From CAYUYV01 sp964522525 (lineage in GTDB: Bacteria; Pseudomonadota; Alphaproteobacteria; JAJFIK01): a stretch of DNA of 64,000 nt. The notes beneath the pieces were generated by a model. The model ran no database searches, was not told the origin of the DNA, and worked only from the letters and a program-made list of their open reading frames with translations. This document shows positions 44,714 to 53,894 of the stretch, in pieces. Made by a program: the position numbers and the translations under genes. The DNA is taken from contig CAZFWG010000002.1 in assembly GCA_964522525.1 (NCBI GenBank), positions 39,445 through 103,444 on the forward strand. The letters run 5' to 3'. Every line of letters starts with the position of its first letter. Within the stretch, counting starts at the first letter, position 1.

Positions 44714-46087
44714 ATGTCCCGGCCGGACACAGAGGGCGGCGGCGGCGCTCTCCCCCTGCCCCAGGTCCTCGCCTTCGCGTCGATCGGCGTGCCGCTGGCG
44801 GCGATCGGCCTGCCCTTTGCCGTCTATATGCCCCGTTTCTATGCCGGGGAGATGGGGCTTGGCCTTGAGGTGACCGGTGCGGTCTTCATGGCCCTGCGTT
44901 TCTGGGACATCGTGACGGACCCGATCATGGGGTATCTCGTCGACCGGCATCCCTCCCCTTACGGTCAAATCAAGCATTGGCTGGCGCTCAGCGTGCCCGT
45001 TCTGATCCTTGCGGCGATCTTCCTCTACATGCCCGGCGACGGGCCCGTGGGCCCTCTCTATCTCGTTGGTTGGCTGATTGTTCTCTATACCGGGTTTACG
45101 CTACTCCAGACGCCCCATCAGGCCTGGGTACCCATGCTGGCCCACAGCTATGACGAACGCTCCCGCCTCTTCCAATGGCGCGAGATCATTCAGATCGCCG
45201 CCCTGCTCAGCCTGCTTGTGCTCCCTGATCTCGCCGCCCGTTTCGGCGGCTTCGACCGGGCGGGTCAAATCATGATCATGGGCGTAATCTTGATCATTGC
45301 CCTGCCGGTCTCCATTGGCCTGGCCACCGCTTTCGTGCCCGATCAGCTTCGCCCGGCAAGCCAGGGCAAGGCGGATTTCAGTTTTGCCGGCCTCAAGGCC
45401 GCCCTCAATAACGGTCCCTTGTGGCGGGTCCTGACCATCGAAGTCTGTATCGGGATTGCCATCGCCAGTACGGCGGCCACCTATCTGTTCGCGGCCGAAT
45501 GGGGTTTCGGCGTGACGGATGGTGCAAGTGCCATCCTGATGCTGTTCTTCATCGCCGGCTTTTGTGCCATCCCCTTCTGGATGTGGATGGCCCGTCGCTT
45601 CCAGAAGCACTTGGCCGTAAGCGGATTATGCCTGTTCTCATCCCTCGCCTTCCTCAGCTATATTCCCTTGTCCCAGATTGGCGGGTTCGCCGCCCTCATG
45701 GTCGGCGCGCTGCTGTCAGGCCTCTCCTATGGCTCTCCGCTGATCCTGGCCCGCTCCATGATGGCCGATCTCGTCGAGCGGGAATGGGCCCGCAGTCGGG
45801 AGAATCGGGCCGGCATCTACTACGCCCTGATGACCAGCGCCTACAAGACGGGGGCCAGCGTGGCCGTCGGTGTGCCCTTCATTCTGCTGGGTCTGGTCGC
45901 CGGTTTCGACCCCGTGGGCGACAATGACGCTCAAGCCGTCCAGAGGCTGATGATGATCTTTGTCGGCGTGCCGGCGACCGCCTTCTTGATGGCGGCCGTT
46001 CTCGCCTGGGGGTATCCCGTGACCCGGGAAATGCAGAAATCATTCAGCACACAAATGGCAGCTCATACGGAAGAAGAGGAAGAGTAG
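44714..46087 (+). CDS. MFS_2/GPH-type cation symporter
   Basis: A 457-aa, 12-helix transporter of the MFS_2 (glycoside-pentoside-hexuronide:cation symporter) type. It has the early motif RFWDIVTDPIMGYLVDRHPSPYG, followed by LLQTPHQAWVPMLAHSYDERSRLFQWREI. The second half carries the related SYGSPLILARSMMADLVE and YYALMTSAYKTGASVAVG. In Alphaproteobacteria such proteins are often annotated only as MFS transporters, so sugar specificity should not be assumed. It ends with an acidic HTEEEEE tail. It sits 11 nt after the nitronate monooxygenase gene. Confidence 0.87.
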   Translation: MSRPDTEGGGGALPLPQVLAFASIGVPLAAIGLPFAVYMPRFYAGEMGLGLEVTGAVFMALRFWDIVTDPIMGYLVDRHPSPYGQIKHWLALSVPVLILAAIFLYMPGDGPVGPLYLVGWLIVLYTGFTLLQTPHQAWVPMLAHSYDERSRLFQWREIIQIAALLSLLVLPDLAARFGGFDRAGQIMIMGVILIIALPVSIGLATAFVPDQLRPASQGKADFSFAGLKAALNNGPLWRVLTIEVCIGIAIASTAATYLFAAEWGFGVTDGASAILMLFFIAGFCAIPFWMWMARRFQKHLAVSGLCLFSSLAFLSYIPLSQIGGFAALMVGALLSGLSYGSPLILARSMMADLVEREWARSRENRAGIYYALMTSAYKTGASVAVGVPFILLGLVAGFDPVGDNDAQAVQRLMMIFVGVPATAFLMAAVLAWGYPVTREMQKSFSTQMAAHTEEEEE

Positions 46088-46367
46088 GCGGCGGCGTGGC
46101 GCGCACAAAAGACGCGTCGTGAAAGATGTGTAACCATGCGCCTTGAGCATGACAAACCCCGCTCCCGACGATAGGCTTCAGCGTGACCGAACTCCGATCA
46201 CGGGCCTTCTCGTGGTCAGACTTGCGGGTCATTTTCCGATCACGATCGAACGATCACCTGAACGAATTGCAATCAATCGGCGTGGAAACCGAGACCGTTC
46301 GTCCGCGACACGGCCCTGTCAGATGGTTCATGAGCAAAAATCAATAGTCGAACAACAGAGGAGCCGG

Positions 46368-47672
46368 ATGGGCAACCTTCCCATACGTGTCCCCATGCTC
46401 ATGATGCAGCCGATTGAAGTCGGGCCGTCTGGGCCAAGGGCCGCAGCCCCCTGCCCCGACACAGACACGCGATACGCTCGCACGGGCGGGACATGCGGCG
46501 GGACGCATCGCACGCGGCCATGGTTTTCCATTCTTATACTGATGAATGTCCTCGTGGTCGCAGGCTGCACATTGCCGTTTCTCAAGTCATCGCCAAGCCA
46601 GCCCGTCGGCCCCATCGACAACGCCTTCGCGACGGGCACCTATTATATCGGTGAAAGATACAAGGCCGATGGCACCTGGTATGAGCCCAAGGAAGATCCG
46701 ACCTACAACCGTGTCGGTATCGCCGCGATCTACGACGACCGGGAGCATGGCCAGCGAACAGCAAACAACGAAATCCATGACCACACCCGTCTGAGCGCCG
46801 CCCACCCGACACTGCCGCTGCCCTCCCGTGTTCAGGTCACGGACTTGCGCACCGGTCAGGCGATCGAAGTGCGCGTCAATGACCGGGGGGCCTATAAGCC
46901 GCGCGAGATCATCAAACTGTCCAAATCCGCTGCCGATAAACTCGGCATTCTGAATGATGGCAGCGGCTTTGTTCAGGTCCGCTATATCGGTCAGGCCCCT
47001 TTGGGGAAGGCCTCGCAACAGGGTGCGCCCGCACGCACGGGGCAAGTGGCGTCCTTGCCCGCCGTTCCGGTGGCCGCCGTCGGCCAGGAGACCATTCGCC
47101 CGCCGGCCCCTTCCCCAACGCCTGTCCCCACCCGGACGGTTGCCGAGCCCCCCACACAAAATGTCCGTGGTCAATCTGATCCTGCGAGACGCCCGGGCAG
47201 TGTACCACCGCCACCACAAACCCGACCGGCGGTCCCGAGCCCGGCAAGCCCGCCCCCGACCATCCCCGTGGAACCCCGCGTCGCCAGGTCCAGTCAACAG
47301 TCCGCCAGTCTGTCGAGGGGACAGGCACAACTGCCCGCCCCGCCGCCCGCCAACAGCACAAACGCCCGCCCCTTGGCCTCGGCCGCCGTCGGCCGTGCAA
47401 CATCCGTCCTCCAACCGATGGGCGGCGCTCATCTCCAGGTCGGGGCCTATGGAGACTATCAGAACGCGGTTCGGGCCGCCGAGACCATCAATTCCCGGGG
47501 AGCCAGCCTGCCGGAACATGCCCGGGCCACGATTTCCGAAACCCTGGTGAACGGGCGCCGATTGTTCCGCGTCAAGGTGGGTCCTTTCCAGTCGGACCAA
47601 TCGCTCAACAGCGCGAAAACCGTTCTGAACGGCCTCGGCTATCGCTCCGCGATCAAGGTCGACGGGAACTGA
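46368..47672 (+). CDS. rlpA: RlpA-like septal ring lipoprotein with SPOR domain
   Basis: A 434-aa protein with a lipobox (VLVVAGC) unusually far in, about residue 65, if ATG 46368 (AGAGGAG upstream) is right. The double-psi beta-barrel follows: GTYYIGERYKADGTWYEP, GIAAIYDDREHGQRTANNE, AAHPTLPLPSRVQVTDL, VRVNDRGAY. A Pro/Ser/Thr-rich disordered linker of about 150 residues leads to a C-terminal SPOR domain (HLQVGAYGDYQNAVRAAETI, LFRVKVGPFQS). RlpA proteins cut or bind denuded peptidoglycan glycans at the septum. The catalytic Asp of VNDRG is present. The gene is convergent with the HlyD-type gene. Confidence 0.88.
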   Translation: MGNLPIRVPMLMMQPIEVGPSGPRAAAPCPDTDTRYARTGGTCGGTHRTRPWFSILILMNVLVVAGCTLPFLKSSPSQPVGPIDNAFATGTYYIGERYKADGTWYEPKEDPTYNRVGIAAIYDDREHGQRTANNEIHDHTRLSAAHPTLPLPSRVQVTDLRTGQAIEVRVNDRGAYKPREIIKLSKSAADKLGILNDGSGFVQVRYIGQAPLGKASQQGAPARTGQVASLPAVPVAAVGQETIRPPAPSPTPVPTRTVAEPPTQNVRGQSDPARRPGSVPPPPQTRPAVPSPASPPPTIPVEPRVARSSQQSASLSRGQAQLPAPPPANSTNARPLASAAVGRATSVLQPMGGAHLQVGAYGDYQNAVRAAETINSRGASLPEHARATISETLVNGRRLFRVKVGPFQSDQSLNSAKTVLNGLGYRSAIKVDGN

Positions 47673-47777
47673 ACCATTTGAAGGCGGATGGAACGGGACA
47701 TGGCCTCGGAATCGGGGCCGGCCAATGCTCCGGCATTCCCGTGGTAACGGCAGTATCTCACCATGACGGGGCCTGCC

Positions 47778-50700
47778 TCAGCTTTCTCTCCAGGCCCGGC
47801 CCAACGCATCATCCAACGGCCCCAGAAGATATTTCAGGGGGCTGCGCCGGCCGGTATTGATGAAGACTTCCGCCGGCATGCCTTGGGTCAGCTTGATACC
47901 GCGAAGGGCGGGATGGCGTTGGTTGACTTCCACCTCAGCCAGGAAAAAGGACTGACCCGTCCGCTGATCGTCCATGCGGTCGGCGGAGACATAGATCACG
48001 GAACCGGGGATCTTGCCGAGATCCTGGTGGGAATAGGACGAAAGCTGAACGTCGGCTTGCTGGCCGGTCGTCACGGAGTCGATGTCCTGGGGTTGGAGCT
48101 GAACCTCCACGACAAGCGTGTCGCGATCCGGCACGATCTCCAGGAGCACCTGCCCTGGCGAGATCACGGCACCCTCCGTGTGCACGGAAAGTCCGACAAC
48201 GGTTCCACTCACCGGCGCCGTGACTTCGGTGCGCTTGAGAGTATCGGCGACCATATTGACCTGGTTGTAGGTGTCAAACGCCAGGCGTTCGGCTTCCTCA
48301 AGTCTCTGGATGATGCCGTCGCGATATTTGCTCATTTCCTGACCGATGAGCAGCTGGGTCTCGCTCACGCTCTGTTTCGCCTTGGCGATGTCGGCGAGAT
48401 TGCGGGCCCGGGCGCCTTCGATCCCGGCCAGATCCCTCTCGAGTTGCATCACACGGTTGCGCGACGCAAACCCCTTGGCGAGCAGTTCATTCATGCCCGA
48501 CAGCTCTTCGCTCAGCAGGCTGATCTGGCGCCGGTTGGCCCGGGCCTCGGCCTCGACCCCGGCGATTTCCGCGTTCAACTGATCAATGCGCTGACGATGG
48601 AGGGCAATCTGTCCCTCATGGAGCTGACGTTCGGAGCGAAACGCTTCGATCTGCTGTTTCAGGATTTCAGCAACTTGCGGAACGCTCTGGCGATCCACCA
48701 GGTCTTGGGGAAACAGAATGGCCTCGAGACCGTCCCGTTGGGCCACCAGCCGGGCCACGGTCGCCCGCGATTCATCATAGCGGCGGCGCGTGATGGAGTG
48801 TTCGGCGGTTTCGTGGGTACTGTCGAGACGCAGGAGCGGCGTTCCCTGGCGGACGAAATCCCCGTCCCGGACCAGGATTTTGCGGATGATGCCCCCTTCC
48901 AGATGCTGCACCTGTTTGCTCTTGCTGGAGACCGTCAGGGAGCCCGGCGCAATCACCGCGCTATCGAGTTTGGTGAACGCGGCCCATCCGCCGAAAAGGC
49001 CAAAGGTCAGCAGCACCACCAAAAGGCCGCGCTGAATGGGGACCTTGGCGGCAATCTCCGCCTCCTGGCTGGCCGATCCGGGCTTGCCCCGCGGCGTGGG
49101 ACGGCCGCCTCCACCTCCGGACCGGCGGCCCTTCAGGGCGGGCGTCTTGAACAGCTGCGTTGCACGGGTCAGAAGATCCGGACGCCGACGGCCTCGCTTC
49201 TTCGGTCGGGCCTTGCCCTGGGCGCGGCGCGCGGGCGCTTGCTTCGGGCGACGGGCCGGTGGCCGCCGTTCATCGCGCCTCGGATGGACATCGTGGTTTC
49301 CCTCAACCTCGCGCCGATGATCCTCAAGGGATGCCGAGCGATCATCCGGATGGTACGCCCCTGCCGTAACAGGCCGCTCAGGTTCCCAAGACGGGATCTC
49401 GTCAGGTGCTGGATCCGCTCGGCGCATCCGGGAGGCTTCCCAGGATTTCACCGCGTCGTCGAAACTCCGGCTTGGAGCCGGTTCGGGCGTGGCCGCACTC
49501 TTTGGTGCCTCCTGCTCGGCCGATGGCGGATGGGAAGGCGCTGCTTGCGCTTTCCTGGCCTGGCTGGCCACGATCCGTTCACCAATGGAATCCCCACGGG
49601 CACTGCGGAACATTTGACGGGAACGCTCCGTCTCATCCATGGCGGCCGGTCGCACAGATGATCGCTCGCCCGTAGACGCTCCAGTCCCGGCAGGCTGTTC
49701 CAGCGGTTCGTGGGGGGATCGAAAATTGTCCCTCAGGCGTGCGGTCTCCCGCCCACCGTCGCGGAGAGGCGCATTGTCCGTTGTCTCCTGCGGGTCGTCC
49801 TCAGGGCCGGAGACCTGATCCGGGACCTTGGGCGTGTTCTGAAAATAGCGGCTGGACGCGGCCCTGACCGGTTCCGTGGACGCCGCCGGTGCCTCTTCGC
49901 CATCGGGCCTTTCATCGGCAAGGGGCCGGGACGACTTGAAATCGCGAATTACGGGCGCAACAATCGTCGCCTCCTCCTTGGGCGTCACATCCGCGCGCTC
50001 GGTATCTTCGGCACGATCGGACGCGATGCCCCGGAGAAGCGACCGTTCAGAAGCCACGGGCCACTCTGCGGGCGGATCTTCATCGGCAGGCCGCTCCTCA
50101 GGGTCCGGACGGGACCGGTCGAAATCGCGGATGACGGGGGAGACAATCGTTGTCTCCTCCTTGGGCGCCACATCCGCACGCTTCCTATCTTCAGCACGAT
50201 CGGACGCGATGCCCCGGAGCAGCGACCGTTCAGGAGCCGCGGGCCGGTCGGCGGGCGGATCTTCAACGGCAGGCCGTTCCTCGGGATCCGGACGGGACCG
50301 GTCGAAATCCCGGATGATGGGGGTGGCCGCGGCGCGCCCCAGATCCGTCGATCGTTCGGCCCGTTCCGGCATTTCGTTCCGCGGTGGCTCGCCCGGTGCC
50401 GGGGACGCGGGCGGCGCGAAGTGACGAACGGCGGCCGCATCCACGGGCTCGAACCGGTCCAAGCGATCCGCCCTCTGATCCGTGTTCTCCGACACACTGC
50501 CCGATGACGCGTCGGCCGGGCCAAAATCGCGGATGGCCGAAGGAGCCGGCGGCTCGAAATGGGCGCGCAGGGCCTCATCCTGGAGGGGACTGGCGAGATC
50601 GCGCTCCGCGTCGGTGTCGCCGAGATATCGGCTGGGAGACCGATCCAACGTATCGAAAAGCGGGCGCGATGGGGCCTCCGCATCCGGATCAAGGATTTCC

Positions 50701-51584
50701 GCCCTTGGTTCGACGGCCGGATGCAAAGGATCGGCCAGGGGTTTGGACGCCAGGTTTGCAAAGATGCTCGAAGCAGAGGTTGACGTATCCTCGCGCCCAT
50801 TTTCAAGGTCGTCCGGTACCGGACGGTCCAGGACGGGGGGCACAGGCTGAATTACGGATCGGGGTTCCTCCGCACCGCCGGGCTCGGGACGGTCGGAAAA
50901 CAGTTTCCGGGGCCGCGTTGCAGGGGATCCCCCCGTGGCAAGCGTTGTCTCTCTTGGGGAGGACGTCTGCGCTTCGTCGCCGCGAATGGTGCGGAACAGG
51001 CTGCGCGCGCCTACATCATCAAGGGTATCGGAGGGCGTCTCGGCACGGGCAGCGGGTTCCAGGTCCGGCCGAAGATCCGGTTCCGGCAAGGGGCGGGGCG
51101 CGGGTTCAGGCCCGCGTGCCGCGTCCGGATCGGCCATGGCCTTGGGGAGCGCTTCGGGCATTGGGGCCGCTTCTGCGCGATGTATCGGCTCTTCCCGTGC
51201 CGGCGCCCCGGGCCGCGGGCGACCCTCCCCTTCCGGATCACTTTCCGGCCGATCCGTTAACGGACGTTGATGGTGGTTGGCCGCGGCGAAACGCACCCCG
51301 TCCCAGGCCGGCGCGCTGGGGCGCATGGGGCCCGGATCAGACGCGCTGGTATCGGAAAACCGCGTTTGCGATGCATAAGGATCGGGCTCCGACGGAATCG
51401 GCCGACGGATATCGTCAGAAGCATGAAGATCAGGGTCATACTGACCCGGGCGCGTCCGCCCCGGCCCTTCCTCTGGATCAAGAGTGTGGACCTTCATGAC
51501 GGGCACGGCCTTCATGACCGGCATACGCCGTGCGCGGCGCGCTCGCTTCTGTTGTGATCCGTTTCGCTTCCCAAAGAGATCCAT
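47778..51584 (-). CDS. Type I secretion HlyD/PrsE-family adaptor with a giant N-terminal extension
   Basis: A 1268-aa protein from ATG 51584. The last 420 or so residues are a normal HlyD-type membrane fusion protein: TM at about 848-868 (GLLVVLLTFGLFGGWAAF), lipoyl half QVQHLEGGIIRKILVRDGD, long coiled coil, second lipoyl half VTAPVSGTVVGLSVHT, ending in a C-terminal beta domain with GMPAEVFINTGRRSPLKYLLGPL. The N-terminal 845 residues are Pro-, Asp-, Glu- and Arg-rich and low in hydrophobics, so probably disordered and cytoplasmic. They include tandem 61-residue repeats (about 425-546) and a strongly basic stretch before the TM. HlyD proteins are normally 400-480 aa. The partner ABC transporter gene ends 22 nt upstream. 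Confidence 0.85.
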   Translation of the reverse strand: MDLFGKRNGSQQKRARRARRMPVMKAVPVMKVHTLDPEEGPGRTRPGQYDPDLHASDDIRRPIPSEPDPYASQTRFSDTSASDPGPMRPSAPAWDGVRFAAANHHQRPLTDRPESDPEGEGRPRPGAPAREEPIHRAEAAPMPEALPKAMADPDAARGPEPAPRPLPEPDLRPDLEPAARAETPSDTLDDVGARSLFRTIRGDEAQTSSPRETTLATGGSPATRPRKLFSDRPEPGGAEEPRSVIQPVPPVLDRPVPDDLENGREDTSTSASSIFANLASKPLADPLHPAVEPRAEILDPDAEAPSRPLFDTLDRSPSRYLGDTDAERDLASPLQDEALRAHFEPPAPSAIRDFGPADASSGSVSENTDQRADRLDRFEPVDAAAVRHFAPPASPAPGEPPRNEMPERAERSTDLGRAAATPIIRDFDRSRPDPEERPAVEDPPADRPAAPERSLLRGIASDRAEDRKRADVAPKEETTIVSPVIRDFDRSRPDPEERPADEDPPAEWPVASERSLLRGIASDRAEDTERADVTPKEEATIVAPVIRDFKSSRPLADERPDGEEAPAASTEPVRAASSRYFQNTPKVPDQVSGPEDDPQETTDNAPLRDGGRETARLRDNFRSPHEPLEQPAGTGASTGERSSVRPAAMDETERSRQMFRSARGDSIGERIVASQARKAQAAPSHPPSAEQEAPKSAATPEPAPSRSFDDAVKSWEASRMRRADPAPDEIPSWEPERPVTAGAYHPDDRSASLEDHRREVEGNHDVHPRRDERRPPARRPKQAPARRAQGKARPKKRGRRRPDLLTRATQLFKTPALKGRRSGGGGGRPTPRGKPGSASQEAEIAAKVPIQRGLLVVLLTFGLFGGWAAFTKLDSAVIAPGSLTVSSKSKQVQHLEGGIIRKILVRDGDFVRQGTPLLRLDSTHETAEHSITRRRYDESRATVARLVAQRDGLEAILFPQDLVDRQSVPQVAEILKQQIEAFRSERQLHEGQIALHRQRIDQLNAEIAGVEAEARANRRQISLLSEELSGMNELLAKGFASRNRVMQLERDLAGIEGARARNLADIAKAKQSVSETQLLIGQEMSKYRDGIIQRLEEAERLAFDTYNQVNMVADTLKRTEVTAPVSGTVVGLSVHTEGAVISPGQVLLEIVPDRDTLVVEVQLQPQDIDSVTTGQQADVQLSSYSHQDLGKIPGSVIYVSADRMDDQRTGQSFFLAEVEVNQRHPALRGIKLTQGMPAEVFINTGRRSPLKYLLGPLDDALGRAWRES
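49943..50310 (-). repeat. 183-bp tandem repeat inside the HlyD-type gene
   Basis: Two near-identical 183-bp units (period fixed by the shared CCGGACGGGACCGGTCGAAATC-type segments at 50288 and 50105), with a degraded third unit to the left. Each encodes 61 residues starting DFDRSRPDPEERPA and containing RSLLRGIASDRAED. The repeat is in frame, so copy-number change would only alter tail length. Confidence 0.85.
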
Positions 51585-51606
51585 GGGCACATTCACTCCG
51601 AGGCAA

Positions 51607-53355
51607 TCACCGGCCGGCTGCGGCCGCGGCGCGCCGGTCATTGGCTGCGCGCTTGGCGCCCCCCTGGGACATCTGGTTCAGGACCTCCGAGGCGGCGCCA
51701 AGGGTCTGAACCTGCCCTTCCCGCATGACCAAAATGCGGTCGCAAAGGGCCAGAAGCGGGCGGCGGTGACAGACCATGATGACCGTGGTCCCGTGGGCGC
51801 GCACCGCTTTGAGCGACTTCATGAGGGCAGCTTCGCCCGCCGCATCCATATGGGTGTTCGGCTCGTCGAGGACCAGGATCGCCGGACGGCCATAAATGGC
51901 GCGCGCCAGGTGGATGCGTTGGCGCTGGCCAGCGGACAACCAGGCCCCGCCGGGGCCGACGCGGGTCTCATAGCCCTCCTCGAAACGCAGGATGAGCTCA
52001 TGGACGCCGGCCATCTGGGCCGCTTCGAGAACCGCGTCGGACTGCACATCGCCGAAGCGGGCGATGTTCTGCCCCACCGTTCCCTGGAAAAGGTCGCATT
52101 CCTGGGGCAGGAAGCCGACATGGGCGCCCAGTTCGGTCTTGTTCCATTTGGACACGTCCGCGCCGTCAAGGCGGACCGATCCGCTCATGGGCTGCCAGAC
52201 ACCGATCAGCAGATGGGCGAGCGTCGATTTTCCGGACCCGGACGGCCCGGCAATGCCGAGAAACTCGCCGGGCTTGACGGCGAAGGAGACATTCTTGATC
52301 ACGATGTCCTTCACGCCCGGCGGGGAGCCCAGGACCTTCTCCGCCACGATCTGGCCGGTGGGCCGGGGCAGGCTCACAGTATCCTTCGGCACGTGGCAAT
52401 AGGTCTCCATAAAGACCTTCAGACGGCCGAAGGCATCCCGTGCCGCGATCACCTGGCGCCAGCTGCCGACCGCCTGCTCGACCGGCGCGAGCGCCCGGCC
52501 CGAAATGATCGAGGCGGCCACGATGGAGCCGGCCGAAATCTCCCCGCGCAGGGCCAGATAGGCCCCTGTCCCGAGCATGGCCGCCTGGAGCGTCGGACGC
52601 AGGAATTTCACCCATCCCTTGATGAAGCCATTGCGCTCCGCCGCGACCGCCTGGGCGTCGGTCGCCCGGCGATAGGGATCGATCCACTGGCCCAGGAGCC
52701 GATGGCCCATGCCCATGGCTTCGATCGCCGGCGCGTTGCGTTGGGTGGAATCGACAAATTGCATGCTGTGGGCTCGGTAGCCATGGGCAGCTTTCATGGG
52801 CGCGCGGCTGAACCGTTCCGTCATGACGGCCAACACGCCGAGAAGACCCGCGCCCACGGCGGCAACAATGCCCAGCATGGGATGCATGAGGAAAATGATC
52901 AGCAGAAAGAACGGCACCCAGGGCACGTCCATCAGGCTTGTGGGCGCGGGACTGCCGAGAAAGCCCGTTACCGTGTCGAGGTCACGCATGGGCTGGGTCG
53001 GCTGACCCTGATGCGCCTTGTTCAGCGATGACAGGACGCCGGCAAACAGGGTCTGGTCGAATGTCTTTGAAAAGAAAGTCCCCAGGCGGATCAAGATCTG
53101 GGCGCGGTAGTGCTCGAGTGCGCCGAGCGCGCCCAGCAGACCGACGGCCGCCACGGTCAGGAACAACAGGGTTTCGTCACTGCCCGAGGCAAGCACCCGG
53201 TCGTAGATCTGCAGCATGTAGATCGGGCTGACGAGCAGAAGCAGATTGATGGCCACGCTGAACCCGAAGGCGACGAGACCCAGCCGTATGGCCATGCCCC
53301 GAACCTTTTCAAAGGCGGGATGCGGCCGCGACGGTGGAGAGCTGCGTTGTGCCAT
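51607..53355 (-). CDS. Type I secretion system ABC transporter (PrtD/HlyB family)
   Basis: A 582-aa ABC exporter half-transporter with an N-terminal six-helix membrane domain (FSVAINLLLLVSPIYMLQIYDRV) and a C-terminal ATPase: IAGPSGSGKSTLAHLLIG (Walker A), WLSAGQRQRIHLARAIYG (signature), ILVLDEPNTHMD (Walker B), MVCHRRP (switch). No N-terminal C39-like domain is present, as in PrtD/AprD/RsaD-type transporters that export C-terminal-signal proteins. The partner adaptor gene follows 22 nt downstream. No TolC-family gene or RTX-type substrate gene is adjacent. The ribosome site before ATG 53355 is weak. Confidence 0.93.
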   Translation of the reverse strand: MAQRSSPPSRPHPAFEKVRGMAIRLGLVAFGFSVAINLLLLVSPIYMLQIYDRVLASGSDETLLFLTVAAVGLLGALGALEHYRAQILIRLGTFFSKTFDQTLFAGVLSSLNKAHQGQPTQPMRDLDTVTGFLGSPAPTSLMDVPWVPFFLLIIFLMHPMLGIVAAVGAGLLGVLAVMTERFSRAPMKAAHGYRAHSMQFVDSTQRNAPAIEAMGMGHRLLGQWIDPYRRATDAQAVAAERNGFIKGWVKFLRPTLQAAMLGTGAYLALRGEISAGSIVAASIISGRALAPVEQAVGSWRQVIAARDAFGRLKVFMETYCHVPKDTVSLPRPTGQIVAEKVLGSPPGVKDIVIKNVSFAVKPGEFLGIAGPSGSGKSTLAHLLIGVWQPMSGSVRLDGADVSKWNKTELGAHVGFLPQECDLFQGTVGQNIARFGDVQSDAVLEAAQMAGVHELILRFEEGYETRVGPGGAWLSAGQRQRIHLARAIYGRPAILVLDEPNTHMDAAGEAALMKSLKAVRAHGTTVIMVCHRRPLLALCDRILVMREGQVQTLGAASEVLNQMSQGGAKRAANDRRAAAAAGR

Positions 53356-53894
53356 CTGGAAACCGGAAATGAATACAGTTGCCTAAAGTGGTTTCACGGA
53401 TCCCACGACGACTCACGCGCGGCTGTAGATCCGACAGGGAAAACTACCAAATGCGATGCCCCAAAGAAATGACAAAGACGTAATACCGCTTATCGGGAAT
53501 CAATCCTTGACGGCTCAAAAAGTTCGTTGCGGATCAACGCCTTAAGGCCCATTGGCGCCTTGGGCCGGCCAATCTTTCGCGCAACGCGACCCTTCGGGAA
53601 AAAGGACTTATCGAGCAAGGCAAACCGCGGCATTCGCGAATGAGCGTGCCCGCGAAGGGGTTGATCCTTACACAGAATTCATCGGACACCTGCGGCATTC
53701 ACGCATCGGCATGTTCTCTTATAGGATGTAAATTGACAGCATTTCGTGGCGAAAAATCGAGGGCTTCTTCTCATCATTGTCTCAATCTCGCCAAGAAATC
53801 AGCCCGGCGATTATTTGACTCCCCCACGCGCCACAAAGGCAAACCCCGTTGGGGCCACGCCATTCGTGCTTTACGGGCACGGAACTCGCCATGA
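53356..53894. other. 539-nt intergenic region upstream of the type I secretion genes
   Basis: The region has no convincing gene. It is AT-rich in places and must carry the secretion operon promoter. A TATAAG-like -10 on the minus strand at 53718-53723 has a degraded -35. Two 15-bp direct repeats (53627-53641 and 53692-53706) flank the likely start of transcription and are listed separately. Confidence 0.5.
53627..53706. repeat. Pair of 15-bp direct repeats, possible operator
   Basis: GCGGCATTCGCGAAT (53627-53641) and GCGGCATTCACGCAT (53692-53706) share 13 of 15 bases and are 65 bp apart start to start. The second lies just downstream of a minus-strand TATAAG at 53718-53723, as an operator might. 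Confidence 0.4.

Noticed and set aside
47763..49661. 632-aa plus-strand open frame opposite the HlyD domain
   Set aside because: The minus-strand frame encodes clear HlyD motifs; the plus frame is a shadow without ribosome site or domain.
49943..50310. Repeats considered as a CRISPR array
   Set aside because: The period is 183 bp, the repeats are contiguous and in frame with a protein, and there are no spacers.
50384..51499. 371-aa plus-strand open frame within the HlyD tail region
   Set aside because: Since the tail is low-complexity, I considered whether the plus strand codes instead. The minus frame is continuous into the HlyD domain, with repeats in frame, whereas the plus frame is Pro/Arg-rich without conserved features.
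53640..53894. 84-aa plus-strand ORF upstream of the secretion genes
   Set aside because: No convincing ribosome site, random composition and location in a likely promoter region.
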